A DNA stretch of 64,000 bases from Sinotaia quadrata (GCA_028829895.1 CM054179.1:103559375-103623374); one strand, 5' to 3'; counted from the stretch's first letter, positions 33,994-47,324 are shown. Notes: a model not told the origin generated them from the letters alone. Program-made: numbers and translations.

Positions 33994-36437
33994 TAGGGGT
34001 GGGCAAACTACGGCCCGCGGGCCGCATGCGGCCCGCCAACAGATATTATGCGGCCCTGAGGGCATTTAGAAATTTTTTTTTAAAGGGTCTTGCAGTGTCA
34101 AACTGTTACTGTTAGCGCAGTCACGCTTGACGGACAAAATCGTCACTAATTGATTCGGGCTAACATTTAACTACTCGCACGCTGTACTGACGAAAGAAAG
34201 GACCATACCCAGTCAAACTGTTAAACTCTAATTGCAATCAAGGAAGTCACTTTCTGGCTAGAGATAGAGAGGGGAAGGGGTAAACCCGTCAAGGACGATT
34301 AGGACGCGCGATATTGAGGTGGACAAATGTAAACAGGAACCAGTGTGGTAACTGCTGTCAAGGAGGTTAGGTCATTGTGTTGAAGCAAACAAATGTAAAC
34401 AAGTCCAGATGGACAGTCCCTACCCACAGAATTTAAAAGACATTACCAAACAAAAGATTCCAATTTCGGATACAATTTAACAACGGAAGAGAGGAAAAGG
34501 AAATGCATGGAGCTGGTGAAAAATTTGGAGAAACAACAAACTGTTTTCACTAAACAGTCTTCAATTCAAGATGCTGCAACAGAAGCTAGTCTGGTGCTGT
34601 CACACAGAATTGTAAAACACAACAAGCCATTTTCTGATGGCGAGTTCATCAAGGAATGTTTGCTAGATACAGCAAACATTATGTGTCCAGAACAAAAAAA
34701 AACAAATTTGACAACATTACTTTATCAAGGAGAACTGTGGTCAGACATGTTGACAAGATAAGTAACAATCTGATGCATAAACTTCAAGATGCAAATAAAC
34801 AATTTTTGTGGTACTCTCTTGCATTGGATGAGAGTACCGATGTACATGATACTACCCAATTTTTGATATTTATACGTGGAATAAACACTTCTTTCAAACT
34901 CACTGAAGAGTTACTAAATGTTGAGTCACTCAAAGACACAACCACAAGCCATAATATATTCAATGCTGTTAATAACTATATTAAAAGAACTGGGCTGGTT
35001 TGGAACAAGATGGCAAGTGTTACAACTGATGGAGCTCGTGCTTTGACCGGAAAAAATGTAGGTCTGGTAAAGTTGATAAGTGATAAGATTAAAGCAGAAT
35101 ATCCTGACCACACATTATTACCATTTCACTGTGTGATCCATCAAGAAAATCTGTGTAAAACTGTTTTGAATATCAAGCATGTTATTGACCCAGTTGTCCC
35201 AATTCAACCTCATCAGATCAAGAGGACTTAATCACAGACAGTTCAAGGCATTACTTGACGATTTGGAAACTGAACATTCCGATATGCTGTACCACACCAG
35301 TGTTCGATGACTGAGTCTCTGCAAGGTGTTGAGGCGAGTGTGGGACCTCAGAGAAGAAATAGTGATGTTCCTAGAGATGAAGGGCATTGAATGTGACTTT
35401 AATACTAACATTGTCAATAAAGAGTGGAAGTTAGACTTTATGTTTGTCATTGAAATTATGAAAAAGTTAAATGAACTGAATGTCAAACTTCAGGGCAATT
35501 GTGTGTTTGCACATGAACTGTATGTACATGTAAAATCATTTCGGGCAAAACTCTCACTGTTCTCCAGACAAGCAAGTGAAAAAAAAGTTTTGTCACTTCC
35601 CTTTGCTGAAACAAGAAACCATTTCTGGTGAAATGACTGAAAAGTATAAAGCCCAATTAAATGCACTGACTGATGAATTTGGAAGGAGATTTAAAGATTT
35701 CTAGAACTTAGAGCCACAGTTTAATATTCTCAGTTCCCCTTTTGGTGCAGAAGCTGATACAGCCCTGGAGGACATACACTTAGAGCTTCTTGACTTACAA
35801 GCAGATCATGACCTGAAAGAGAAATTCAAGTCAGATGGTTTGCTGGATTTCTATGGATCTTTATCAGAAGAATCATTTCCCAACTTGAAAAACTTTGCAG
35901 CAAAACTTTTTTCATTTTTGGATCAACATACATTTGCGAACAAGCATTTTCTTGCTTGAAGATCAACAAATCTAAGAATAGGTCTTTATTGTCGGACTGC
36001 AACTTGCATGCTGTCATGCGAATTTCAACAAGTAAACTTGCTCCAGATTTCAAGAAATTGTTAAAAATTGCAAGCAGTTACATACATCACATTAGAAATC
36101 AATAATTGTAATGACAATGTAGTCGGTTTGTGTCTAAATTAAAGCCACTGATAGATAATTTTAAAAATGTATTATAATAAAAAAATGTAAAATCTTAACA
36201 AATTAGTAAAAGTGTTAGTCCATATTGTAAAATATAATGTATAAATGTATAAGTAAAATAAAATTGCAATAATTGGTTATTTATAGTTTTATACTGTTCA
36301 ATAACCTATAAATAATTCATAATTACTTATTGTGTTAGGTTGCTGTAAACAAAGTGTGTATAATATATATATGCGGCCCCCCAATAACTTTACATTTGTC
36401 AATGTGGCCCTACACACAAAAAGTTTGCCCACCCCTG
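33994..36437 (+). mobile_element. hAT (Charlie/GTF2IRD2-type) DNA transposon, 2444 bp
   Basis: The left terminus TAGGGGTGGGCAAACTACGG and the right terminus, read on the minus strand as CAGGGGTGGGCAAACTTTTT, are matching terminal inverted repeats differing at the first base. The element is bounded by identical 8-bp duplications GGCTACAC. The subterminal GGCCCGCGGGCC-type motifs at the left and TGCGGCCC near both ends are typical of hAT elements with a CAGGGGTGGGCAAAC end. It inserted into dispersed repeat Z, whose uninterrupted relative at 60.3 kb shows the empty site. The transposase within is broken, so it is non-autonomous now. Confidence 0.95.
34430..36105 (+). pseudogene. Broken hAT transposase (GTF2IRD2/ZBED-like)
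   Basis: The remains are collinear with hAT transposases of the type domesticated in vertebrate GTF2IRD2. First comes KQQTVFTKQSSIQDAATEAS (34525 on) and FSDGEFIKECL. After a frameshift near 34660-34700 come LDESTDVHDTTQFL (first catalytic D, about 34826), VTTDGARALTGKNVGLV (second D, about 35020) and PFHCVIHQENLC (the CxxH motif, about 35128). Another frameshift falls near 35215; then GLNHRQFKALLDDLETEHSD and a stop where a conserved tryptophan is expected (about 35310). FLEMKGIECDFN follows, and after more breaks the C-terminal dimerisation region TYICEQAFSCLKINKSKNRS (35926 on) ends at 36105. I did not find the N-terminal BED zinc finger. At least three frameshifts and stops make it non-functional. 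Confidence 0.9.
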
Positions 36438-36445
36438 GGCTACAC
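36438..36445. repeat. hAT target-site duplication, right copy
   Basis: GGCTACAC, identical to 33986-33993. Confidence 0.95.
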
Positions 36446-36789
36446 CATTAGGCTAAGGGCTGCCTTTCATGACTGGACTTCTTGCCACACCAAGTGATTA
36501 GACAATAGAATTCTCTATAGTATGTCAACTTTTGATCTCAGGCATTGGCTAGTCTCATTCTCACAAATCTTAACCCTTGAATAATAGAAACTACTCATTC
36601 AAATGAAACTGGTTTGCATTGCATCAGCAATTTCTAGCATATTGTCAGCTTGGTTTGTTTACTCCAACTCTTACACAAAAATACCATTATAATGAGTGCC
36701 CCAAGGTAGGACCACATTGACAACATAACAATTTATATAACAATTAATTCTAGAAATAGGGATGGGCAGATTTACTCTCCCCCCTCACA
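36446..36789 (-). repeat. Dispersed repeat family Z, copy 1, right part
   Basis: Continues the match to 60316-60645: AAGTGATTAGACAATAGA, TTTCTAGCATATTCTCA-like sequence, GTTTACTCCAACTCT, and the terminal AATAGGGATGGGCAGATTTA followed by CTC. Confidence 0.85.
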
Positions 36790-36799
36790 TCTACATTCA

Positions 36800-38740
36800 T
36801 CAGTGTTATATACCAGTGTTTATTTAGAGACCCTGTCTCAGCATGAGGATATAAAGGTTGTTAATTTTTAACATTACACCTTTGCTGACAGCAGACTGGT
36901 TGCCAGACTCGCTCCTCAAGTCTCCTTAATTAATTCTCTTAATTTTAGATATTTAATTGCAGTGACAGATGAATCTGTGTATAATGCCTGAACTAGGCAA
37001 AATATCCAATAATGACTAATTAAGCTTCCAAATATCCTCTTTTGCTCAGCCCCATCCCAGTTCTCATTCGGTCTTCCCTTGCTAATAATTAGTCAACTTT
37101 TGTTAATTGGATAACTAAATATATAAGAATTTAATCATTTTAACAAATTAACACAATGGTTATTCCACACATCAATACATTCCATATGAAAGTCATTAGG
37201 ACTACCTATTCTTTCTTTTAGAGTTTGTATGGATTGTAACACGAATTTATGATCTGAGAGATTATCAGGTGCCCTCTTATCTTTTCACCATCATTAGTTA
37301 TGGCAGCTCATGCCCTAACAGTTCATCATTGGTTGTTCTGCTGACTGTCCGTATAACATGTTGCTTGAATAGCACATCTCAGTCCTTGACTCAGTAGCCA
37401 TAGGATGTCTCAGTGTTTAACTGAATGCCAGCTTCGTCTCTCACATGACAAAGTCAAGTCCAAACAATAAACCCGCTCTGGAATAATAGTAATTATTCTC
37501 ATGACCGATAGTCTTATAATTCACCAACCTGTACACGTGGGAACAGAAAATAAGGTGTCCTATTACAATTGGCCTTTTATTCATAGTTTTACAATGGAAG
37601 ATTAAAATATGATTTAAACCATGCACATGCTTGTTACAACTAAAATAAAAATGTTACGCACAAGTGGATTAAAATTATCATAAAGACAAAAATATTTCAA
37701 ATGCACACAGCATTTTGCAATTGTCAATTTAGTCAACCCTTTAGAGGAGATAAATAGTATATCACAATATCTTTACACATTTCAACACAGTCAACAATAT
37801 TAAGAAATCGATGTGTTACCTTGTCTGAATATTTAGTGGGCTTACCTTTATCATGGAATATTAGCGACCCTTGTAGTCTCTGGACGAAGTCCCTTGTGAA
37901 TAATTCCCCAATTCAGATTCATGGTATTTATGCACATCTAAGGATTACGGTAGGAATACTGTTGGTTGAGCATCAGCTTGACCAGCAACCCCCTCCCCCC
38001 CCCCGCCGCCTTCCTGCTACTGTTCCAGTATATTATATAACGTGTACAGGCTCTTTTTACTTATCCGTAGGCAGTGTAGCTTTTACCTACAGTAAGTTAT
38101 TATTGGTAATGTAGCCTTTACCTATAGTAAGCTAATACTACACATAGGTTATGTAGCCCTTTAGCGGGCTAATATTACCAATAGATAATGTAGGCTTTAA
38201 AATATTTTAACAAACTTTAAAAAGAATATTCATCAGCATTTATCCTTTTACTCAGTCTAACCATCATATTGATTAAACACATATTCATCCTCGCTGTGAA
38301 TCTGGTTAGAATACTTCTGCCAAACACCTACCCCACACATAATCTACAGTAATCCACAAGTACACACACACACTAAAAAAAACAACAACGGTAAAGCCCC
38401 CCTCTCCCCTCTTTCTCTGTAGCACATGCGTCCCCGAGGGAAATTAAAATCCCGTCTCGACTTTGGGACTCTGAGTGAAATGGAACGTGTCTGTCTGGCT
38501 TAGGCCTTCACGTCAAGTGTTTGTTTCGGAGCGGGTCTTAACTCAAAGCCAAACTCCTGCATTTGTCGATGATAATGGGAACCCCAGTTTGTAAAAACAA
38601 ACTTTATTTCCTGCAAAAAATATGAGGACCAAATTTGATTTCATAATAAATAATAAATCAAAGGCCGCTCTATGACCTCCAAATATCTTGCATTGGCGTA
38701 TGAGGCTGGCTTTATGATTTAAGTTCAGTTTATACGAGCC
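36800..38740. other. No gene recognised
   Basis: AT-rich DNA. Around 38060-38210 a segment of about 40 bp, TGTAGCCTTTACCTATAGTA-like, recurs three or four times. A C-rich run lies at 37989-38005. Confidence 0.4.
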
Positions 38741-38741
38741 A

Positions 38742-39270
38742 ATCACGTTGGATTGTTTATGTTCCGTTTATACTTGTGTCATAAACGTTTGATTGTTTAC
38801 ATAATTTTTATACATGTGCCATTTATGGATGAATTGTTTTACGCTCAATTGATACGCGTGTCATTTACGGATTATTACGTTCACTTTATAGGTGTCATTT
38901 ACGGATGGCTGTTTACATTCACTTTATACGTGTGTCATTTATGGATGGTTGTTTACAGTCACTTTATACACGTGTCATTTAAGGACGGTTATTTACATTC
39001 ACTTTATACGTGTGTCATTTACAGAAGGTTTCTTACATTCACTTTATACGTGCGTCATTTACATATGGTTTCTTACATTCAGTTTATACGTGTGTCATTT
39101 ACAGATGGTTTCTTACATTCATTTTATACGTGTGTCATTTACAGATGGTTTCTTATATTCAGTTTATACGTGTGTCATTTACAGATGGTTTCTTATATTC
39201 AGTTTATACGTGCGTCATTTACGGATGGTTGTTTACATTCACTTTATACATGAGTCATTTAAGGATAATT
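38742..39270. repeat. 40-bp minisatellite, about 13 copies
   Basis: The unit is ACAGATGGTTTCTTACATTC plus AGTTTATACGTGTGTCATTT, with period 40 (for example TGTGTCATTT at 39091, 39131 and 39171). The left units are more diverged. Three overlapping plus frames up to 166 codons long are artefacts of a stop-free unit. Confidence 0.97.
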
Positions 39271-39279
39271 TTTTTCTCC

Positions 39280-40740
39280 TCTGGTTATTTTCTTTGGGTG
39301 TACATCAAGCGTGTGTGTATTTTAGGGATTTTGAGGAAAAAAGTAATCAGAAAGGGTGTGTACTCTTATGACACATTACTTTTAACTCTGTGCATGCAGG
39401 TGTGTTTACGTGCACGCATATAAATATGATGCACTGAACGTGCAGCTTGTTTAAAAATCTAGCTCAAAACGTGTGTATTCCAGTAAGGCTGGGTGAAATT
39501 AGTTTTGAAATTAAAATGTAATTTAGTCTAGTATGCCTAGCTTTGTGCTCTTCTGGATATTCGTCTTGTGGGAATTCGAGAATAGACTTAAGTCAGACCG
39601 TGCGGACTTAACGCCATTGTCCGGGACTAAATGCACATTGTCCCTCATGCAGAATGATATGCAGTAGATGTGTTTCCTGTAATCAGATTCCCTCCTAAGC
39701 TTTTCGACCCTAATTCAGAACCTCTCACAAGCAGGGCGGAATCTGATATTACGTTTTATTGTCGGCAATTGAACGTCACGGCTCCGGAGTCACGTGTATT
39801 AACGCGAAGCCAGACATCCGATTTACATGTTAATCTCTTCGAATGTAAAATAGGAGAATTTCACAGGACAGGAATTACAAAACGTTCGCATTTGTTTATT
39901 TAGTATGTCTTTGAGAATGCTAAATGCCTCCTAATGAAATGAATACGCTTTCCATCGGACGTTTCACGCTTTGTTTATAACTGGTTTGCTTTCACGTTTG
40001 TACGTTATAAGTCTTGAAATGAGAAGGAAGGGGGTGAAGGAGGGAAGGTATGCAATACTTGTATTTTATTTCATCGAAGTTCTTTGTCCTTCATTACATC
40101 ATTTACAATGTGTTATATAAATAATTATTGGATTATGAAATATCATAACTGTTCTATGCATATTCGTGTTTATTTGCTGTGACAGTTTTAATTTAAAATA
40201 TTGCTAAATATAAAAAAGTTGTTTCTATTCTTTTCTTAATATTTTTTTTTTAAAAGGATCAAATTGGGGCTCTTTAACTCAAAGCTGCTTAGTGTGGTGA
40301 CCTCCCTTACCAACAGGACGTAAATCCGCGACTAACGTTGTGGCTAAAATGATCTTAATTTTTCATAATAACTTCTAGCAATGTCTGCCATTCAGATTAC
40401 ACTCGCACAAGTGGAAACAAAGGGAACAAACCCGAAAGTAAACTCCACCGAAAAAGTGAACGCTAAATCAGATGTAAGTATAAAAATACGAAGTTAAGGG
40501 GCAGATAATATGTCTACGATTGCACGTGTGTCGATATCACCTATCCTTTTCGCGAATTAATTTTATGGGGAATTACTCCGATGACAGTCTTCGCACCAAT
40601 TTTCAACCCCCTAAATCACGAGCGTTGGGCGGCGCACCTGCAGTCACTTATCTTTTCCTAACATTCCACCTGGACGACTTCCACCATGCCTGCACGAGGT
40701 ACAAGTGTCAGCCGGAAATGTGCCCTGCACAAAAATGTTT
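39280..40740. other. No gene recognised
   Basis: The open frames at 39670-39903 and 40520-40756 (about 78 codons each) lie in slightly GC-richer DNA and match nothing I know. Confidence 0.3.
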
Positions 40741-40749
40741 GCCTGCTGT

Positions 40750-41490
40750 GGTGTAAAAGAAATGCCTATCTATAGCCTTTACAGAAAAGTGTCTACTAAC
40801 CTTTGTAGAAATGTCTGTCCTTTACAGAAATGCTTACTTAGGTGAAAAAGAAATGCCTGCCTACCGGCCTGTACCAGAAATGTCTATCCACTGGCCTTTT
40901 ACAGAAATGTGCCTATAAATCTTTGTAGAAATGTCTGTCGTAGAACCTTACAGATATGCTTGCTTGCCTACTGAAATGTAAAAGAAATATCTATCTATTA
41001 ACCGTGACAGAAATGTTTGCTTACTGAGATGTAAAAGAAAGGTCTGTCTAATGGACCTTTACAGAAATGCTTCCTTACTGAGATGTAAACGAAATGTCTC
41101 ATTAACTAACCTTTACAGAAATGTTTGCTTATTGAGGTGTAAAAGAAATTATTGTTTACTATTACAGAACTTTTTGAAATATCTGTCTAACTAATCTGTA
41201 CAGAAATGGTTTTGTTTACTGAGTTGTAAAGAAATATCTCTCTGACCTTTACATATATGCTTGAACGTCTGTGTACTAACCTTTCGTTAAAGAAATGCTT
41301 GCTTGCTGAGATATGCAGAAGTGTTTTCCTACTAAGTGAATAAATCTTGCTTTTCATATGTACTGGCGTTAACATAAATTTTTGCTTATCGAGTTGAAAA
41401 GAAATGTCTCTCTACTGACAATTACGCAATAAAATGATATGTAAAAAAAAAATGTCTACATTTACAGAGATGCGTGTCTACTGAGTAGAA
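40750..41490. repeat. Old degenerate tandem array of about 50-60 bp, about 13 copies
   Basis: CCTTTACAGAAATGCTTGCT, TACTGAGATGTAAAAGAAAT and GTCTGTCTACTAA recur in order throughout with many indels. This is the most diverged large array in the window. Confidence 0.85.
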
Positions 41491-41499
41491 AGAAATCTA

Positions 41500-42750
41500 C
41501 CATCTGTTGTATCTGGTTTGCCTAAAGGCCTGGCCGTAATGCATTTGAGAATAACAATAATTTTCCTACCGTCGTACATTCTTGTCTAGTGAATCATGAG
41601 ACAGTTAATATGGCGTATAAATTGGTTACATATTTTTCAAGCATCAGTCCAGTGACTGACAGATAGATAGATAGATCATGTACTGAAATGCGCGTACATG
41701 CAGTAAAGGACATCTTAGCCCTTTTCATCGCCATTGAAATGCTTTGGGTGTTTTTGCAGCAAGGTGCATGAAATGTAACGGGCTGGAGCAAATAATTAAA
41801 TTTAAATTATCGCCCCTTGTTCAGGTGATGGTCAGCAGCGTTTGACGCTTAGGTGTTAAACTCGATTTCCAGTTAAAAGTGGGTCATGTCCTTATTGACA
41901 GAGCGTTCAGGGTTCATCTAGCTGTGTATATGTTATGTTACCAGCATAACTGTTAGCATGTGTTAAATTAGTTGTCATATGTCACGTGTGCTATTTTGCA
42001 GCTTAAAGTGCTACGCTAGCAGTGACAAGAGTTGCGTTGGAAGGGAAAAGGTTAAAGTAGCAATGATAAGTGTTATATAATCTTGTAATTACCACTTAGT
42101 GTAAAATAGTAGTTAACAGTGATAAGAGAAGTTAGCACTGATAAGTGTTATATTCTTAAGGGCTAAGTGTGAAGTTAGAAGTTAGTAGTAAGAAGTTGTG
42201 TATTAAGTTAGCAATCTGTAATCCCATCCACTACCACCATCAACACTACCAACATTCCACGCAAATCTTCACTTATCTGTCAATGAATATAATGAAGTAT
42301 TGCCTTGTATCAGATAGAGCGTTGTTGAACGTTATTTAAGTGATCTCACGTCAGGACTTTAATAAAAAATAAACTTGTAGTCAAAATGATTTTCAGTTGG
42401 ACCATTCTTCCTTTTCCTCCAGACAGACATCCACTTACATAGCTAGATGTCCAATCAGATTAACAAAACAATGTACGCAATTGATTGTACAACAACATTT
42501 ATTTAATGTAAACTTACATTAATTATATTAACAATGGTACGTGTGAATAAAATGTTGTACCAAGTTATTAATGACCAGGTATATTAGTGACATGCACTAT
42601 TATACTAAACGTAGTAACAGAAATGTCCTTTCTGAGATTCAAGTTTAACTGATTTCAATAATCAGTGAACATGTGAAACGATTAAATTATCACTGGATGA
42701 TTCATGACTTCAGAGAAGTCTTTGTGTTTAAAGGTGATGAAGTGTTCCAT
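41500..42750. other. No gene recognised
   Basis: AT-rich DNA; the GTTAGCAxTGATAAGTGTTA string recurs between 42050 and 42200. Confidence 0.4.
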
Positions 42751-42754
42751 GTTA

Positions 42755-43135
42755 TACTACGACTGCACTAGCTCCACCACTCCACGTAGTAATCCTCGCA
42801 CTAAGACTGCACTAGCTCCAGCACTCCACCTATTAATCCTTCTCGCACTAAGACTGCACTAGCTCTAACACTCCACGCAGTTCTCGCACTAAGGCTGCAC
42901 TAGCTTCAACACTCCACATAGTAATCCTTCTCGCACTAACTAAGACAGCACTAGCTCCAACACTCCACGTAGTAATTCCTCTCGTACTAAGCCTGCATTA
43001 GCTCCAACACTCCACGTAGTAATCCTTGCTCTAAGACAGCACTAGATCCCACACTCCACCTGGTAATCTTTCTTGCACTATGATTGTACTAGCTCAATCA
43101 CTTTAGGTAGTATTTTTCACACTCAGGCTTCACTA
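42755..43135. repeat. About 47-bp minisatellite, 8 copies
   Basis: GCACTAGCTCCAACACTCCA is followed by CGTAGTAATCCTTCTCGCAC and TAAGACT; unit lengths are 44-51 bp. Confidence 0.93.
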
Positions 43136-43389
43136 CTTCGATCCACCCTCCCCAGCCTTTTATTGGGAGATGGCCTCTGTCACCTTGATCTCAGAGAAAA
43201 GGCTCGTTTCACAACTGCCTGACCACAGACTATCGTATCCTGAACAAAAGCTCAATTTGAAAATTTACTGCTCTGCAAGCTGTCAGTCAAGAGCCATAAC
43301 TTTAGTCAACGAGTGCTAAATGAAACAATGTTTATGTTTCACGGGATATATTTCAAATCATTGAACAATCCACCTTTAATTAATTTCCA

Positions 43390-43548
43390 CAGTTATGTAA
43401 GCCCACATGCATTGACAAGAGAAGTATGTAAACCTGTATGCAATGACAAGAGAACTATGTAAGCCCGCATGCAATGACAAGAGAAATGTAAGCCTATATG
43501 CAATGACAAGAGAAATATGTATGCCCGCATGCACTGACAAGTGAACTA
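43390..43548. repeat. About 30-bp minisatellite, 5 copies
   Basis: TATGTAAGCCCGCATGCAAT is followed by GACAAGAGAA; five copies with small indels. Confidence 0.9.
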
Positions 43549-43559
43549 GATAAAGTGGT

Positions 43560-44190
43560 TCTGTTCTGGCATTGTTTAAAAGCTCGGTGCTTGTGGAATC
43601 AATATCTCAAATAAGGTTCCAATCATATGGGCTAAATAATTCATCCTCATGTGTTCTCTGACAGAACACTCTTGCTTACATGGTCATCATATATTTTAAT
43701 ATCTTAAACAAGATATAAAATATAGGAAATGTCAAGAGATAAACACAAATATAATATTAGTTAGGTAAGCAAAACCACATACCTTTGTCAGTAATATATA
43801 CAGAGAATGGTTTCCTGATGTGTTGATAAACAGCAATAAGGGTTAGTAGTATGATTCTAACATATTAGTGCCGGAGCCAAAATATGTGTTGCTTCAGCAG
43901 TCAGCAGCATTCAGCTGATGATTTACAGGTGAGTTTCTAGTACATTCGTTTTGCACAGTTGAGCTGCTCTTAGATTGTTTCATTAGAGTGAGAGTCTGGA
44001 ACATTCAGGTATCCTGGGATAAGGGCCAGACTTTCTAGAAGGTAGGTTTGCATGTAGTCTAATTTTAGAGGAGGGTGGGTGTGGGCTACATAAGCCATTA
44101 CGTGACGCCATCTCCCCTCACTGTCCTGCCTTTTAGAAGCAATACATTCTTTAAGATCTTGATCCTAAGTGCATCTTTGAAATCAGCAAA
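43560..44190. other. No gene recognised
   Basis: AT-rich DNA without long frames or visible repeats. Confidence 0.4.
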
Positions 44191-44193
44191 CAT

Positions 44194-44330
44194 TGAATGC
44201 AGAGGTATATTCCTAACCTATTATGATTTGAATGGGGGGGGGATCATTGTATACCACTGTTGAATGCAAAGGTTTAGTCCTAACCCATTATGATTTGAAG
44301 TGGGGGGAAGGGATCATTGTATACAACTAT
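44194..44330. repeat. 67-bp tandem duplication
   Basis: TGAATGCAGAGG and TGAATGCAAAGG start at 44194 and 44261. Both copies continue into CCTAACC(T/C)ATTATGATTTG, a G run and GGATCATTGTATAC. Confidence 0.9.
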
Positions 44331-44699
44331 TGCAATCAGTTGTTAATCACACAATAGTAATGATGGATTAAAATTGTCAAAATTATTAAAATTGCGAACA
44401 TATTAATAATATTTACCAGCTTGCTTTAAGCAAACAAATAAGTCAGTGTCTTTGCAGTGGTCATCTTTGCAATGATATCAGCTTAGCTTAGTGCGTGAAA
44501 AAGGGTGGGGACAATGGTGGACAAGTGACCTCTTTTTGTGTCCAAAGCTAACTCCTGACAAAAACCTAATGTCATCCATGAAGCGGCACTGAAAAGGTAA
44601 GCAGCATTCCCTGCGTTAGCTTTATGTCTCCATTTCCATCATCGTTTATTATCTCCCTTCAAACGAATTCACCGGGAGACTACAAGACTGCAGCATCTG

Positions 44700-44739
<40 letters not shown>
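44700..44739. repeat. Poly(A) tract of about 39 nt
   Basis: It may be the tail of a retroposed sequence, but I see no recognisable source and no target-site duplication around it. Confidence 0.9.
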
Positions 44740-44740
<1 letters not shown>

Positions 44741-44749
44741 CGATAAGCT

Positions 44750-45670
44750 GAATTTAGAATTTACAAAGCTTAAAAATGCTGGGTTGAGTGGGAAGGGTGG
44801 ATCTTTTCTTCCAGTTTCAAGTTCCAGCCTTCTAACACAGCAGAGTTGAGCGACATTCAGTATTTTTAGGATGTGTAATTAACCGGACGAATAGGTACGC
44901 CCTTCGCGTCTCGGTAGCAATCGTATTGACACGCTGGCAGTTCGCAAACTTTAATATACTCTTTCCTACATCTGAACGAACAGGAAAACAAAATACGAAT
45001 AAAAACATAATATTGAATAAAATAAGCATTCTTTTCATTGCCAATGGAGCCAGCAGTTTGTGTGTAGAAGTTCGCTGGCAATATATTACTTTTAAGGAGA
45101 AACGCATGCGCCGAAACATTTTGCATGAATGGAGTTGAAAATGGCGTAAATCAAACCAACAAAGGATAAACCAAAAATATTATAACAATTGATAAGGAAA
45201 GAAACAGAGAATGAGTAGAACTCGCTGTTTAAAACCCCATTCTGGTTGTCAAGCTACCTTTAAGCTCTTACCTGTCATAAATTTAAACCTTTGTTGATCA
45301 TTATTCAATCAGAGTTGATAGACGTGACAGCGCCACTGAACGCTTTGTTTCCAGACGGGCGTAAAAGATCTGTTCTCGGCAAGTATCGGCCCACAGAAAA
45401 CTTCTGCATTAACAAAATTGCTTCATGTAATAAACTTCAACCGTAAGCAAGCAGCGTTTAGTCAGTTCGAGTGCAAGAATTACCACCACCCATTGCACCC
45501 CTAAAAAAAAAATCATTTAGGTGCTTCGTTCGAGATTGCCCACACCACATTTTTAACTTTCGGCAATCATCAGATACCAATCAGCAGTCTTTTTAGTTGT
45601 TGTAAAATTAATAAGAAATATATAAAACAGACAGTATGAATATGCCATTTTTTTAGTCTACTAGTTTATT
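44750..45670. other. No gene recognised
   Basis: Short open frames on both strands at 44832-45138 with no recognisable product. Confidence 0.35.
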
Positions 45671-45671
45671 T

Positions 45672-45675
<4 letters not shown>

Positions 45676-45767
<92 letters not shown>
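45676..45767. repeat. (CT)n microsatellite
   Basis: About 45 uninterrupted CT units. Confidence 0.98.
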
Positions 45768-45770
<3 letters not shown>

Positions 45771-46200
45771 GGGGGTCTAATGCTAGGTGATATTTTTGTT
45801 TTTGTTTTCTCCACGTCCTAAACTTAAATTTAAAACTGACTATTTTTCCCCTTTGCTTGCTGTCAAGTGTTGGGTTAAACGAGCTTTAGACATGACAGTT
45901 GAGTTTTAACGATCAATTATCTTAACAGCCGGTTAATGCGAGCTCACAGCTAGAGTGGAAGTACAGTGCGAGAGTAGAGTTACACGCAACATAGCAATTC
46001 AACTACTTCTTTTGTTACGAGAGTAACGTCAGCTGTGTGGCGTGCTGATATCACCATTTCTGGTCCAGTGGTATTATTACACTCTTTTTCTTCTTAACCC
46101 TAGCGACCATCTCTATTTCTCCATTTTTTTGTGAAACTGTTGTTTGACTGACACGTCATTTCATTCTCTCTCGCTGCCCGTATACGATTTGAATTTTTGA

Positions 46201-46441
46201 TGCCCCCCTTTGTTACTGGTTATCATTATCATTATTATTAATACCATAACTAATTACAAGTGATGGAGAAATTTTAATTTATGTTTATTAATAATTTTCC
46301 CAGTAGTCACCACTCTTATCTGTCTTAGCGGGTTATGCAGGTGTAGTAAAAGCCTTCTCTCTTCCACAACAATAAGACAGATGTTTTACTGTCAAACAGT
46401 ATTTTCATAGGTGGAAACTTCTTACTAAAAGAGTAATAAAT
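46201..46441 (-). repeat. Dispersed repeat family X, copy 2 (inverted)
   Basis: The reverse complement matches 16983-17221 along its length, including ATTATTAATAAACATAAATT and AGTAAGAAGTTTCCACCT. Orientation is defined relative to copy 1. Confidence 0.85.
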
Positions 46442-47049
46442 CCGTCTTTAATTATATTTAATGAGCCCACATCCACCCACTGTTACTGTAACATGTAGTT
46501 TAATAGTATGTACAAGAAGGTTAATAAATTTAACACTAAATATATTAAATCAACAATTCAGATATACATCTGGGAAATACAATGAATGAGAAGGTTATTT
46601 GTCACAAGTATTCCATGAAACAACATTCAGGTAATTCCAATACTTATTCAGTCTTATATCCTAACATATGATTCAGCAGTCAGATAGTATCAAAAATAAA
46701 TCACATGACTATTCTTATCATAAAAGAAATTGAGTTATAGAGTGATATGTTAATAGTTTGTACATAACCTGTTCAATGATGTAAGCCGCAACAGTCCTTC
46801 TGCACTTTTGAAACATTGTGACAAGTTTATTGTTCATAACAGAATAGTCAATCGTCCACATACTTTGCTAAGCAGTTTGTAGAATGTTCCAACACTGTAG
46901 ATCCCTTGAGACTAATCTAGGCACACATTTACCATATTAGCTTCTCCAGTAAACAATCACAGTAATGAACTTCTAGCATTCCTTTTGCTAGAACATTCCA
47001 CAGTGGAGTTAGACACAAACAAACAGGGTGCAGTGAATCATCAAAATCA

Positions 47050-47324
47050 AAGTGATTAGAATATAGAACTTTCTTCAACAGGTAAATTTCAATCTCTACC
47101 CATTGGCTAGTTCGTTATTTGTATACCTTAAACTATTGGATAGCAAACTTTACTCATCTACACTGGACTGGTTTGGATTACAGCAGCAAGTTCTAGCATA
47201 TTCTCTACCTAAGTTGTTATCTCTGGTATCGTCATGAACAATACCGAAGGTCATGTCACTTTGCATTTAACAAACTATAATAATTAAGTTTTAAAATACA
47301 GACAATCGAATTTACTCAGCCACA
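47050..47324 (-). repeat. Dispersed repeat family Z, copy 3 (partial match)
   Basis: Shares AGTGATTAGA, ACAGGTAAAT, TCTCTACCCATTGGCTAG-like sequence, TTCTAGCATATTCT and the terminal TTAAGTTTTAAAATA..GAC followed by AATTTACTCAGCCACA with copy 2 (60360-60645). Upstream (46450-47050) the similarity is too weak for me to follow. Confidence 0.75.

Noticed and set aside
38753..39423. Three plus-strand frames of 137-166 codons
   Set aside because: Products of the 40-bp minisatellite; the frames have the same residues in rotated register.
44700..44739. Poly(A) tract as the 3' end of a retroposed gene
   Set aside because: No coding sequence or known element precedes it and no flanking duplication was found.
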